From positions 1 to 64,000 of the forward strand of contig CANQGM010000011.1 of assembly GCA_947623205.1 (NCBI GenBank): DNA of 64,000 nt. Reading direction: 5' to 3'. Each line of letters opens with the position of its first letter. The stretch's first letter is position 1. Below the pieces are notes generated by a model. It made no database searches and was not told where the DNA came from. It worked only from the letters and a program-made list of their open reading frames with translations. A program made the translations under genes and the position numbers. Positions 35,017 through 42,368 of the stretch are shown piece after piece. The stretch comes from an uncultured Clostridia bacterium (GTDB taxonomy: Bacteria; Bacillota; Clostridia; Oscillospirales; Acutalibacteraceae).

Positions 35017-35316
35017 ATGTACGAAGACAAGACACTCATTTGCAAAGAATGTGGAAAAGAATTCGTTTTCACAGCAGGCGAGCAGGAGTTTTACGCTGAA
35101 AAAGGTTTTGTAAATGAGCCGCAGCGTTGTAAAGATTGCAGACAGGCTCGCAAGAACGCTGCAAGATCAGCCCGTGAATTTCACGAGACAACCTGTGCCG
35201 ATTGCGGCGGTGTTGCTAAAATTCCGTTTAAACCGATGGAAGGAAAAGATTATTACTGCAGCGATTGCTTTGCAAAAAGAAAAGCGGCTGAAGAAGCTGA
35301 AGAAGAGACTGAATAA
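35017..35316 (+). CDS. Zinc-ribbon protein
   Basis: The 99-residue product has two CxxC pairs in each half: LICKECGKEF with RCKDCRQAR, then TCADCGGVAK with YCSDCFAKR, so it likely binds two zinc ions. It matches the probable zinc-ribbon (zf-trcl) type of short clostridial proteins. The C-terminus is acidic (AAEEAEEETE). The ATG follows GAGAGG. The gene lies 65 bp after the SigH-like gene, with a small GCGG/CCGC hairpin at 34960-34974 between them. Function is unknown; nucleic-acid binding is possible. Confidence 0.85.
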   Translation: MYEDKTLICKECGKEFVFTAGEQEFYAEKGFVNEPQRCKDCRQARKNAARSAREFHETTCADCGGVAKIPFKPMEGKDYYCSDCFAKRKAAEEAEEETE

Positions 35317-35342
35317 TATTTTTATAATTATTATGACACTTT

Positions 35343-35380
35343 ACACGGTGAACATTTTGATGTTCACCGTGTTTTTGTTT
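35343..35380. terminator. Bidirectional terminator
   Basis: ACACGGTGAACA pairs perfectly with TGTTCACCGTGT, followed by TTTTGTTTG. It separates the zinc-ribbon gene (+) from the MreB-like gene (-). Confidence 0.9.
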
Positions 35381-35382
35381 GT

Positions 35383-36399
35383 TTAATATGCCGCAAGAAT
35401 GGGAGTTAATCCCTTTTGCTTTGGCTTTTCAACTTCTTCAATATATTTAATTGACTTTCCGCAGCCTGCAATAACACAGTCGGCCGCTTCTTTGTGTATT
35501 CGAACTTTAAGTTTTGTAGATTCGCTTATAATGCGTGCAAGTCCTGACAGCTTTGCAAGACCGCCTGTAAGAATAATGCCGTCTGTATATATATCGCCAA
35601 TTAGTTCCGGCGGAGTTTTTTCAAGAACATCTTTAATTGCGGCTACAATACCAAGCGCAATTTCTGTGATAGCCTCTTTAATTTCAGACGATGTCACATC
35701 TACAAACCTCGGCATACCGCTTACCGCGTCTCTGCCCTTTACCCTGAAAGTTTTTTCTTCATCGGGAGCTTTGACGCATCCGATTGCTTTTTTACAGCTT
35801 TCAGCCATATTTGTGCCTATAATAAGATTATATTTTTTTCTTATATATTTTACTATTTCATCATCCATTGCATTCCCTGCGTGCTTTACGGTTTTTGAAA
35901 CAGAGATCCCCCCCAGAGAAAGCACAGCAATATCCGCCGTACCGCTTCCTATGTCGGCAATCAGTATCCCATGGGGACTTGTTATGTCAAATCCGCATCC
36001 TATTGCCGCTGCCTTCGGGCTTTCAATAAGATACACACGCCTTACGCCGAACGAGCTTACCGAATTGACAACGGCACGCTTTTCAACCTCGGTAATATCG
36101 CAGGGAATGGCGGTAATAACCCGCGGCATTACCACTTTTACCGTACACACCTCTTTAAGAAGTATTGAAACCATATCTTCTACCAAGTCAGACTGTGCAA
36201 TTACTCCGCTGTCAAGAGGATGAACAGCTTTAATGCCCAAGGGTGTTTTTCCGATCATTGAATACGCTTTATCGCCTACCGCAAAAATTTCATTTGTGTC
36301 AACGTCATATGTCACAACACTTGCCTCGTCAAGCACCTTACCCTTGTTTTCTATAAAAACTCTTGTTCTGTCCGAACCGAGGTCAATAGCAATATCCAT
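35383..36399 (-). CDS. MreB/Mbl-like actin-family protein
   Basis: The 338-residue product has the actin-fold signatures: phosphate-1 AIDLGSDRTRVF (divergent from the usual DLGTANTLV), HPLDSGVIAQSDLVEDM, phosphate-2 ADIGSGTADIAVLSLGG, and adenosine motif ILTGGLAKLSGLA. MreB filaments guide lateral wall synthesis. There is no mreC or mreD nearby, and the divergent first phosphate loop suggests a paralogue (Mbl/MreBH-like) rather than the main MreB. The amphipathic N-terminus is not evident. It is 69 bp downstream of comF. The ATG at 36399 follows GGAGCG. Confidence 0.85.
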   Translation of the reverse strand: MDIAIDLGSDRTRVFIENKGKVLDEASVVTYDVDTNEIFAVGDKAYSMIGKTPLGIKAVHPLDSGVIAQSDLVEDMVSILLKEVCTVKVVMPRVITAIPCDITEVEKRAVVNSVSSFGVRRVYLIESPKAAAIGCGFDITSPHGILIADIGSGTADIAVLSLGGISVSKTVKHAGNAMDDEIVKYIRKKYNLIIGTNMAESCKKAIGCVKAPDEEKTFRVKGRDAVSGMPRFVDVTSSEIKEAITEIALGIVAAIKDVLEKTPPELIGDIYTDGIILTGGLAKLSGLARIISESTKLKVRIHKEAADCVIAGCGKSIKYIEEVEKPKQKGLTPILAAY

Positions 36400-36468
36400 T
36401 TTTAATCGCTCCAGTAAAATTATTTCATTAAAATTATATTACACTATTATATATATTTCAAGAAATTA

Positions 36469-37131
36469 TTATTTTATTATAACGGCACAAAGTGTAGCGC
36501 AGCTTACTTTTTTGCAGTTGTATTTCATTAGTATGCGGGCACATTCGCCAAGAGTATTGCCCGTTGTAATAACGTCGTCGATTATCAGCACTTTTTTGCC
36601 GTCAACTGCTTTTTTGTCAATTATCCTGTAAACTCCCTTAACATTTTGGGCGCGTTCATTTGATTTTAAATTGTGCTGAATTTTGTTTTCCTTAATTTTT
36701 TCCAGAGTCTGCACAAAAGGGACTCCCATAATATTTGCGCAGTCCCTGGCAAGGAGTTCAGACTGATTGTAGCCTCTTTGTTTAAGAGCCTTTTTGTGTA
36801 TGGGAACACAAGTTATTATGTCAAAATGCTCGCCGTTATAAACTTCGTTAACGCTTTGCACTATCATAAATGCAAGCTGTTTAGAGTATCCGCCGCGGCA
36901 TTTGAATTTAAAAGCATATAACGCATTTTTAAAAATCCCTTCATAGGGAAACGGCGCCGCGCATATGTGTCCGCCCACCGCATATTCTTTTACGGAGGTT
37001 TCAGGAAATTTATTTTTGCATTCACAACAGGCGTATTCGCTGCGCTTAATTACTTTGCTGCAGTAAGGGCAGCGTACAGTGAATAAAAATTCCGCCGCGG
37101 CGTTTTTCAGTTTTTCAATAAAGTCCGTCAT
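36469..37131 (-). CDS. comF: ComF-family phosphoribosyltransferase-like protein
   Basis: The 220-residue product has an N-terminal four-Cys zinc knuckle (CPYCSKVIKRSEYACCEC), the PFPYEGIFKNALYAFKFKCR segment, and a type I phosphoribosyltransferase fold with the PRPP loop VLIIDDVITTGNTL. VPIHKKALKQRGYNQSELLA is typical of ComFC, needed for DNA uptake in competent bacteria. It overlaps recD2 by about 17 bp and starts at ATG 37131 (a GTG one codon earlier is possible); no strong ribosome binding site is seen, so it relies on coupling to recD2. The recD2-comF overlap suggests a joint DNA-processing role. Confidence 0.93.
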   Translation of the reverse strand: MTDFIEKLKNAAAEFLFTVRCPYCSKVIKRSEYACCECKNKFPETSVKEYAVGGHICAAPFPYEGIFKNALYAFKFKCRGGYSKQLAFMIVQSVNEVYNGEHFDIITCVPIHKKALKQRGYNQSELLARDCANIMGVPFVQTLEKIKENKIQHNLKSNERAQNVKGVYRIIDKKAVDGKKVLIIDDVITTGNTLGECARILMKYNCKKVSCATLCAVIIK

Positions 37132-39328
37132 CACGTAATAAAAACTCTTTCAGTCCGCTGTATCGTTTGGTACGGCGGTTGTTGTTTACCATATATTCTA
37201 CTATTTGAGGATTCCCGACGAGTACAAGTGTTTTTTTTGCCCTTGTAACGGCAGTGTAAAGCAGATTTCTGTAATAAAGCTGAGATGGCCCCGGATACAT
37301 AGGAATAACTACGGCGTCAAATTCATTGCCCTGACTTTTGTGTACGGTTACTGCATATGCAAAATCAAGGTCAGAGGCATATTCATATGTGTAATGTGCG
37401 ATTTTGTCATAAAAATTAATGTGAATCGATTTTGCCTTTTTATCTATTTTTTCAATTATTCCAATATCGCCGTTAAAAATTCCTTCGCCCGTATCGCCGT
37501 CGGCTTTAAACCACCGTATGTCATAATTGTTTTTGATTTGCATTACTTTGTCGCCCATGCGAAAGGTTTTTGAACCGATCGTAATTTCACTTTTGTCAAA
37601 ACTTTTGGGATTAAGTGAATTTTGCAGTTTTGTGTTAAGTTCGACCGTCCCCAGTTCTCCCTTTTTTGAGGGTGAGAGTACCTGTATGTTCTCCAATGCG
37701 GAGTAGCCGTAGGCTTTTGGAAGTCTGTTGCAGCACAAATCAATAATTGTCTTTGAAATATCGGACTTATTATTCCTTTGCAGAAAAAAGAAGTCATTGT
37801 CGGAAGAATTTAAAACAGGGATTTCACCGTTTATAATTTTGTGTGCGTTTGTTACAATAAGACTTTGCCCTGCCTGGCGAAAAATTTCGTTAAGCGTTAC
37901 GACAGGCGCTATTTTGCTGTTTATTAAATCGCTTAGAATATTTCCCGGACCCACAGAGGGCAGTTGGTCGGAATCGCCTACAAGGATAAGTCTGCATCCG
38001 AGTGGAAGTGCGCGCATTACACTTTCAAAAATGCAGGTATCAACCATTGAAACTTCGTCAACAATAAGCGCGTCGCATTTTAGCTGATTTCGTTCGTTTT
38101 TGTTGAATATGGGGTTATCACGGTTATCCCAGCTTACTTCAAGCAGACGGTGCAGGGTTTTTGCTTCATTCCCTGTAAGCTCGCTCATTCGCTGGGCGGC
38201 ACGCCCGGTAGGCGACGAAAGCAGAACTTTTTTTCCGTTTTGTTTCATTATTTTTATTATTGCGTTCAAAGTTGTTGTTTTGCCTGTGCCGGGGCCGCCC
38301 GTTAGTATAAGCATACCCTCAGTAAGAGCCTGCATAATTGCGTGCTTTTGCAGGTCGGCATAAACTATTCCGTTCTCTTTTTCACACTGTTCAACCGCCT
38401 TGTCAACGTCCTTGATTTTATCAGAAGGAAATTGAAGCAGCATTTTGATTCGTGAGGCAATATAAGTTTCATTCAGATGAAGGTCGGGTGTAAAGATAAA
38501 ATCGCCTCCGTCAATTTTATCAAGAATAAGTGAGCGGTCAAAAACCATTTCATCTATACAGGCATTTATACTGTCAACAGGCACGTTAAGAAAATCGGCA
38601 GAGGTTTTTGCAAGCTTGTCCTTTGGCAGACAGGTGTGACCGTTGCGCTCGTTATGACGCAGAACATACACAACGCCTGCACGCAGCCTTATGGTGCTTG
38701 ACGGTTCAAGGTTTTCTTTTTTTGCAATAAAATCGGCGCTTTCAAAAGATACTCCGAAATCGCCCTGACAAAGAATGTAGGGATTTTCTTTTATTCTGTC
38801 AATGCACTCGGAGCCGATCGCGTTAAATATTTTTACAGACGAAGTGTTGGAAATTCCATATTCTCCGAGATACATCATTAGTGTGCGTATTCCGTAGTTG
38901 CGTTTAAGCTGCAATGAAAACTCATTTGCTTTATTTTCCGAAATCCCTTTTAAAAGTGCGATTCGTTCGGGATGATTTTCCATTATGTCAAGAGTGGATT
39001 CTCCAAACTGTTCAACAAGCCTTTGTGCAGTTTGCGGACCTATGCCCTTGATTGCTCCTGACGAAAGATAACGCAGAATGTCCGCTGATTCGGTAGGGCG
39101 GCAGACTTCACAGGCTTGTACCGAAAACTGTTCTCCGTAGTTATGGTGAGTTATGTATGTGCCTGTCAGCTTAACTATGTCGCCCGCACTGACCTGCGGC
39201 ATTATACCTACGGCAGTTATAAAGTTGTCGGAATCGGGAATTTCAATAACGGTATAGCCGTTTTTTTCATTTCTGAAAACAATGTTTTCAACAGCTCCTT
39301 CAAGCTGTATCAAATCTTCATTATTCAT
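37115..39328 (-). CDS. recD2: RecD2-type ATP-dependent DNA helicase
   Basis: The 737-residue product is the stand-alone RecD2 (RecD/TraA) 5'-3' superfamily 1B helicase. It has the N-terminal OB-like domain (VENIVFRNEKNGYTVIEI), helix-hairpin-helix region (GAIKGIGPQTAQRLVEQFGE), Walker A LTGGPGTGKTTTLNAI, Walker B VDEVSMVD, the SDQLPSVGPG motif and the C-terminal YAVTVHKSQGNEFDAV. RecD2 takes part in DNA repair and replication-fork processing without RecBC. It starts at ATG 39328 with AAGGA upstream and is divergent from the CofE-like gene. Confidence 0.96.
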   Translation of the reverse strand: MNNEDLIQLEGAVENIVFRNEKNGYTVIEIPDSDNFITAVGIMPQVSAGDIVKLTGTYITHHNYGEQFSVQACEVCRPTESADILRYLSSGAIKGIGPQTAQRLVEQFGESTLDIMENHPERIALLKGISENKANEFSLQLKRNYGIRTLMMYLGEYGISNTSSVKIFNAIGSECIDRIKENPYILCQGDFGVSFESADFIAKKENLEPSSTIRLRAGVVYVLRHNERNGHTCLPKDKLAKTSADFLNVPVDSINACIDEMVFDRSLILDKIDGGDFIFTPDLHLNETYIASRIKMLLQFPSDKIKDVDKAVEQCEKENGIVYADLQKHAIMQALTEGMLILTGGPGTGKTTTLNAIIKIMKQNGKKVLLSSPTGRAAQRMSELTGNEAKTLHRLLEVSWDNRDNPIFNKNERNQLKCDALIVDEVSMVDTCIFESVMRALPLGCRLILVGDSDQLPSVGPGNILSDLINSKIAPVVTLNEIFRQAGQSLIVTNAHKIINGEIPVLNSSDNDFFFLQRNNKSDISKTIIDLCCNRLPKAYGYSALENIQVLSPSKKGELGTVELNTKLQNSLNPKSFDKSEITIGSKTFRMGDKVMQIKNNYDIRWFKADGDTGEGIFNGDIGIIEKIDKKAKSIHINFYDKIAHYTYEYASDLDFAYAVTVHKSQGNEFDAVVIPMYPGPSQLYYRNLLYTAVTRAKKTLVLVGNPQIVEYMVNNNRRTKRYSGLKEFLLRDDGLY

Positions 39329-39460
39329 AAAAAATCCTTAAAATCAAATATTCTGTATAAAAAGTTTGCAGTTGATAAATAAATGTAAATAAGATATAAT
39401 TAAAATATATTTAAAAGATTAAAAATGCAAGTTTAATAAAAAAGCTTTGGAGGTTTATAA

Positions 39461-40162
39461 ATGGAATTTATTGCAAATGAGGGCAAAAACGTAGAAATTA
39501 CAGTAAACGGAAATACATATATGCGCCATGCAATCAAGACCCATTTTGTTCGTCAGGGTGAAGATTATATTGAGATTTTCAAAAAATATGCTGTGCCTGT
39601 TTATAAGGAGGGCGACATTGTTTCTTCAAGTGAAAAAATCATTGCGCTTTGCCAGAACAGAGTGGTAAAAAGAGAGGATCTTAAAATTGGTTTTTGGGCT
39701 AAGCTTCTGTCAAAATTCGCTTCGCATCCCGATACGGGAGTAGGTGTAGGGGAAACAATAAAAATGCAATATGCAATTTCAAAGGTCGGTTTGCCGAGAG
39801 TTTTGTGGGCAAGCATTGCCGGAGGCATTTGCAAAATTTTCGGTAAACACGGCGTATTCTATGAAATTGTAGGTCAGGAGGTAGCTGGTCTTGACGGGTT
39901 TTATGACCACATATGGACAGAATACCGCGACATAGGAATTGAAAATCCGGAAAATCCGTCGGGCGTCTGCGATGAAATAAAAGAAAAACTCGGCATAAGC
40001 TGTATGATTGTTGACGCAAATGACCTTGGACAGGAGATACTCGGTTATTCCTCTGACATTACTTTGTCTGAAGAAGAACTTCACGGAATTATCAGCGATA
40101 ACCCCTGCGGTCAGGGCAAGCAGACAACTCCGCTTATTCTTATTCGCAAAAAATCCGAATAA
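39461..40162 (+). CDS. CofE-like F420-0:gamma-glutamyl ligase family protein
   Basis: The 233-residue product resembles the CofE/FbiB ligase domain: TYMRHAIKTHFVRQGEDYIE, GDIVSSSEKIIALCQNRVV, and a C-terminal IVDANDLGQEILGYS. CofE adds glutamate to coenzyme F420, but clostridia of this kind are not known to make F420, and no other F420 gene is in the window. Homologues without F420 are seen in Firmicutes with unknown role. The ATG at 39461 follows TTTGGAGG. It is a single-gene unit convergent with a small membrane protein gene. Confidence 0.8.
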   Translation: MEFIANEGKNVEITVNGNTYMRHAIKTHFVRQGEDYIEIFKKYAVPVYKEGDIVSSSEKIIALCQNRVVKREDLKIGFWAKLLSKFASHPDTGVGVGETIKMQYAISKVGLPRVLWASIAGGICKIFGKHGVFYEIVGQEVAGLDGFYDHIWTEYRDIGIENPENPSGVCDEIKEKLGISCMIVDANDLGQEILGYSSDITLSEEELHGIISDNPCGQGKQTTPLILIRKKSE

Positions 40163-40249
40163 TTTACAATTTTTTATAAATTTATTTTATCATAAATTTT
40201 GTTTAATAACAATAGCGCTTATTTATAATAATATAATATTTATTCTAAG

Positions 40250-40579
40250 CTAAAGAGCCTCGAAAAATTCCTTTTTGCTCATAAGCTTTGCAAAACCGTA
40301 GTCTTTGCATATGGTTTCGCAAATTTTTCTTGTTTCTTCGTCCATATCGCAGTCAAGGCAAATTACGTAATCATTTTTACCTCTGCTTATCCATTTGACC
40401 TTTGCAGCGGCACTTCTGAGAATAAATTCAGCGTCGTCACACTTACCGCTGATAGGAGCGACAAACATTATTAAACTGTCTTTATTATTTTTGAAAAGAA
40501 AATATGATAAATCCCGAACAAACGCAATTATGCCGATAACTGCAAAAATAACAAGTACAGCAGCTGAAAAAATCTGCAT
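40250..40579 (-). CDS. Hypothetical membrane-anchored protein
   Basis: The 109-residue product starts at ATG 40579 behind GAGGTG; the ORF-track extension overlaps that site. An N-terminal helix (about 3-22, FSAAVLVIFAVIGIIAFV) anchors a small cytosolic or external domain with FVAPISGKCDDAEFILRSAA, then VKWISRGKNDYVICLDCDMD. The pattern looks like a small alpha/beta fold with one acidic Cys motif. I do not recognise a family. It is divergent from the DUF1540 gene. Confidence 0.7.
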   Translation of the reverse strand: MQIFSAAVLVIFAVIGIIAFVRDLSYFLFKNNKDSLIMFVAPISGKCDDAEFILRSAAAKVKWISRGKNDYVICLDCDMDEETRKICETICKDYGFAKLMSKKEFFEAL

Positions 40580-40697
40580 ATAATTCACCTCACTACATTT
40601 TATTATAAAAATCATAAAGAGTTCGGTATAATTCAATTTTGTTTTGTAACAATATATTTAGCGGAATATCCGCACAAATTTTTTTGAGGTGAATAAA

Positions 40698-40880
40698 ATG
40701 GCAGACAACTCATATGCAAACCAGAGCATTATGTGCACAGTAACAAGCTGCAAAAATCATAATAACACAAAAAATTTCTGCTCACTCGAATCAATAAAAG
40801 TCGGCACACATGAACAAAACCCAACAGTATGTCAGTGTACAGACTGTCAGAGCTTTGAAGCAAAGTGCGACTGCAAGTAA
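40698..40880 (+). CDS. DUF1540 cysteine-rich small protein
   Basis: The 60-residue product starts at ATG 40698 with GAGGTG upstream; the GTG three codons earlier belongs to that ribosome binding site. Cysteines are arranged as IMCTVTSCKNHNNTKNFCSL then VCQCTDCQSFEAKCDCK, matching DUF1540, a clostridial and bacillar family that probably binds metal. Function is unknown. It is monocistronic with a strong terminator. Confidence 0.88.
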   Translation: MADNSYANQSIMCTVTSCKNHNNTKNFCSLESIKVGTHEQNPTVCQCTDCQSFEAKCDCK

Positions 40881-40909
40881 AACAAATAGGTTAAATATTA
40901 AATTATTTG

Positions 40910-40948
40910 CAAAACTCCCTCAGACGTAAAAGGCTGAGGGAGTTTTGC
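40910..40948 (+). terminator. Rho-independent terminator of the DUF1540 gene
   Basis: CAAAACTCCCTCAG pairs perfectly with CTGAGGGAGTTTTG. Confidence 0.9.
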
Positions 40949-41026
40949 TGTAAATGCATTAGGATGATAATAAATTGATTTTACAATGAATACTAAGCAG
41001 TAAAAAATTTATAATAATAGTGTCAG

Positions 41027-41052
41027 CCGTAGGTGTGCAACTGCGCCTGCGG
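41027..41052 (+). other. Hairpin in the leader of the AEC transporter gene
   Basis: CCGTAGG pairs with CCTGCGG around a TGTGCAACTGCG loop, about 65 bp before the start codon. No T tract follows directly (GGATTTTAATT). It may be a weak attenuator or a structural leader; I cannot assign it to a known riboswitch. Confidence 0.35.
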
Positions 41053-41115
41053 ATTTTAATTGAGTTTATAAAATTGCAAAGCAATATATATCAATGAAAA
41101 AGGAGTAAACAAAGG

Positions 41116-42048
41116 GTGGAAATTTTTACATCTGTAATTTTTCAAATTGCCGTTTTATTCTCCTTTATTTTTGTTGGATTTATTCTGCGCAAGGGCAATT
41201 TTATTCCCGAGGAAAGCTCGGTTGTTTTTTCAAAGCTTGAAAACAGAATTTTTATGCCTGCCGTTGTAATAAATACATTTTGGACAAACTGTACTGTCAA
41301 GAATATTTCTGAAAAATGGACATACATTGTTTACAGCTTCTGCTTGCTTGCGTTTTGTGTGCTTGCGGGTTTTATAATAGGCAGGTTTCTCGGCAAAACT
41401 CCATATTTGCAAAAAATTTACAGATACTCAATTTCAGTTTCAAATTTTGGATTTGTGGGAACTGCTATGGTGTCCGGAATTTACGGAGCAGACAGCATAG
41501 AGCTATTTGACTATTTAATGTTTACTCTTCCGCTGAATATGTTTACCTATTCAATAGGTATAGCGTGGCTTGTTCCCGACAGCGGAAAAGGTCTTACTTT
41601 TAAATCATTTTTAAATCCTATTTTTGTGTCGTTATTTATAGGAGGCGCGCTTGGACTTTTATCAGTGCCGAGATTTCCGATTTTTGTAAGAATAATAACG
41701 GATTCGGCAGATTGTATGGCTCCTATTGCAATGATACTGACAGGCTTTGTTATAGGAAGTTATAAACTGCGTTCATTGCTTAATCATTGGCAAACCTATA
41801 CTGTTGCCGTGATAAGGCTTATAGTTTTGCCGTCCATTTTTGTAATTGTTTTAAAACTCATCGGTACTCCCGGCGAAATAATAGTAGCAACTCTTTGCGC
41901 TCATGCAATGCCCCTTGGACTTAATACTGTAATCATTCCTTCGGCATACGGGGAAAATCCCAAAGCCGGTGCAAGTATGGCATTAGTTTCTCAGCTTATG
42001 TCAATAATAACTATACCTACTTTGTTCCTTATTTTCAGTCCTGCGTAG
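41116..42048 (+). CDS. AEC-family (auxin efflux carrier-like) transporter
   Basis: The 310-residue product has about ten membrane helices arranged as two five-helix halves, with the family features FIFVGFILRKGNFIPEESSV near the N-terminus, SVSNFGFVGTAMVSGIYG in the middle and the C-terminal ATLCAHAMPLGLNTVIIPSA. Bacterial members carry malate, malonate or similar organic acids; the substrate here is unknown. The start is GTG 41116 with AAAGGAG upstream. It is followed after about 320 bp by the metY unit, which has its own promoter. Confidence 0.88.
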   Translation: MEIFTSVIFQIAVLFSFIFVGFILRKGNFIPEESSVVFSKLENRIFMPAVVINTFWTNCTVKNISEKWTYIVYSFCLLAFCVLAGFIIGRFLGKTPYLQKIYRYSISVSNFGFVGTAMVSGIYGADSIELFDYLMFTLPLNMFTYSIGIAWLVPDSGKGLTFKSFLNPIFVSLFIGGALGLLSVPRFPIFVRIITDSADCMAPIAMILTGFVIGSYKLRSLLNHWQTYTVAVIRLIVLPSIFVIVLKLIGTPGEIIVATLCAHAMPLGLNTVIIPSAYGENPKAGASMALVSQLMSIITIPTLFLIFSPA

Positions 42049-42167
42049 TTCAGAATAAAATTATACAGATTTAAAAATTTAAGTTATTTTGCGGCGGTTG
42101 ATCCGCCGTATTTTTTTATTATTATGTTTTATATTAAAAAATAAATAAAAAAATTTTAAAATACCTA

Positions 42168-42195
42168 TTGACAAATTAGAAATATATGTTATTAT
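42168..42195 (+). promoter_or_regulatory. Promoter of the metY-cysK operon
   Basis: TTGACA and TATTAT are separated by 16 bp. A CCTATT hexamer at 42164-42169 overlaps the -35 element. Confidence 0.65.
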
Positions 42196-42211
42196 ATAAT
42201 CAAAACCAAAA

Positions 42212-42228
42212 CCTATTAAATGAATAGG
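42212..42228. promoter_or_regulatory. Candidate operator CCTATT-N5-AATAGG
   Basis: A perfect 6-bp inverted repeat with a 5-bp spacer lies just past the -10 of the metY promoter. Further half-sites are CCTATT at 42164 on the -35 and TATAGG at 42232. The arrangement suits a dimeric repressor, for example an Rrf2-type cysteine regulator such as CymR, but I cannot match it to a proven consensus. Confidence 0.5.
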
Positions 42229-42250
42229 AAATATAGGAAAAGGTGATTTG

Positions 42251-42295
42251 ATGATTTTAAAATTAATACGATGTTGTTATGACACACGAATGTGA
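42251..42295 (+). CDS. 14-codon leader peptide ORF with adjacent Cys codons
   Basis: ATG at 42251 follows AAGGTGAT and opens the frame MILKLIRCCYDTRM, closed by TGA. Codons 8 and 9 are both TGT (Cys). It lies between the promoter and metY-cysK, whose products make homocysteine and cysteine. Two alternative RNA pairings overlap its end: CACA-CGAA-TGTG (42283-42294) and TATGACA with TGTCATA (42278-42284 with 42307-42313). This fits a cysteine-sensing leader in which ribosome stalling at the Cys codons changes the fold. No classical terminator follows, so control could act on translation or through Rho. The ORF is short and its expression is unproven. Confidence 0.5.
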   Translation: MILKLIRCCYDTRM

Positions 42296-42368
42296 TACAT
42301 ATATTTTGTCATATAGAAAGTGATAATATAAACATAACATCATATATTTAATGAAAAGAGGAAATAAA

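Noticed and set aside
42050-42368. SAM riboswitch (S-box) in front of metY
   Set aside because: The GC-rich four-helix core and terminator of an S-box are not seen; the leader is AT-rich with a short ORF instead.
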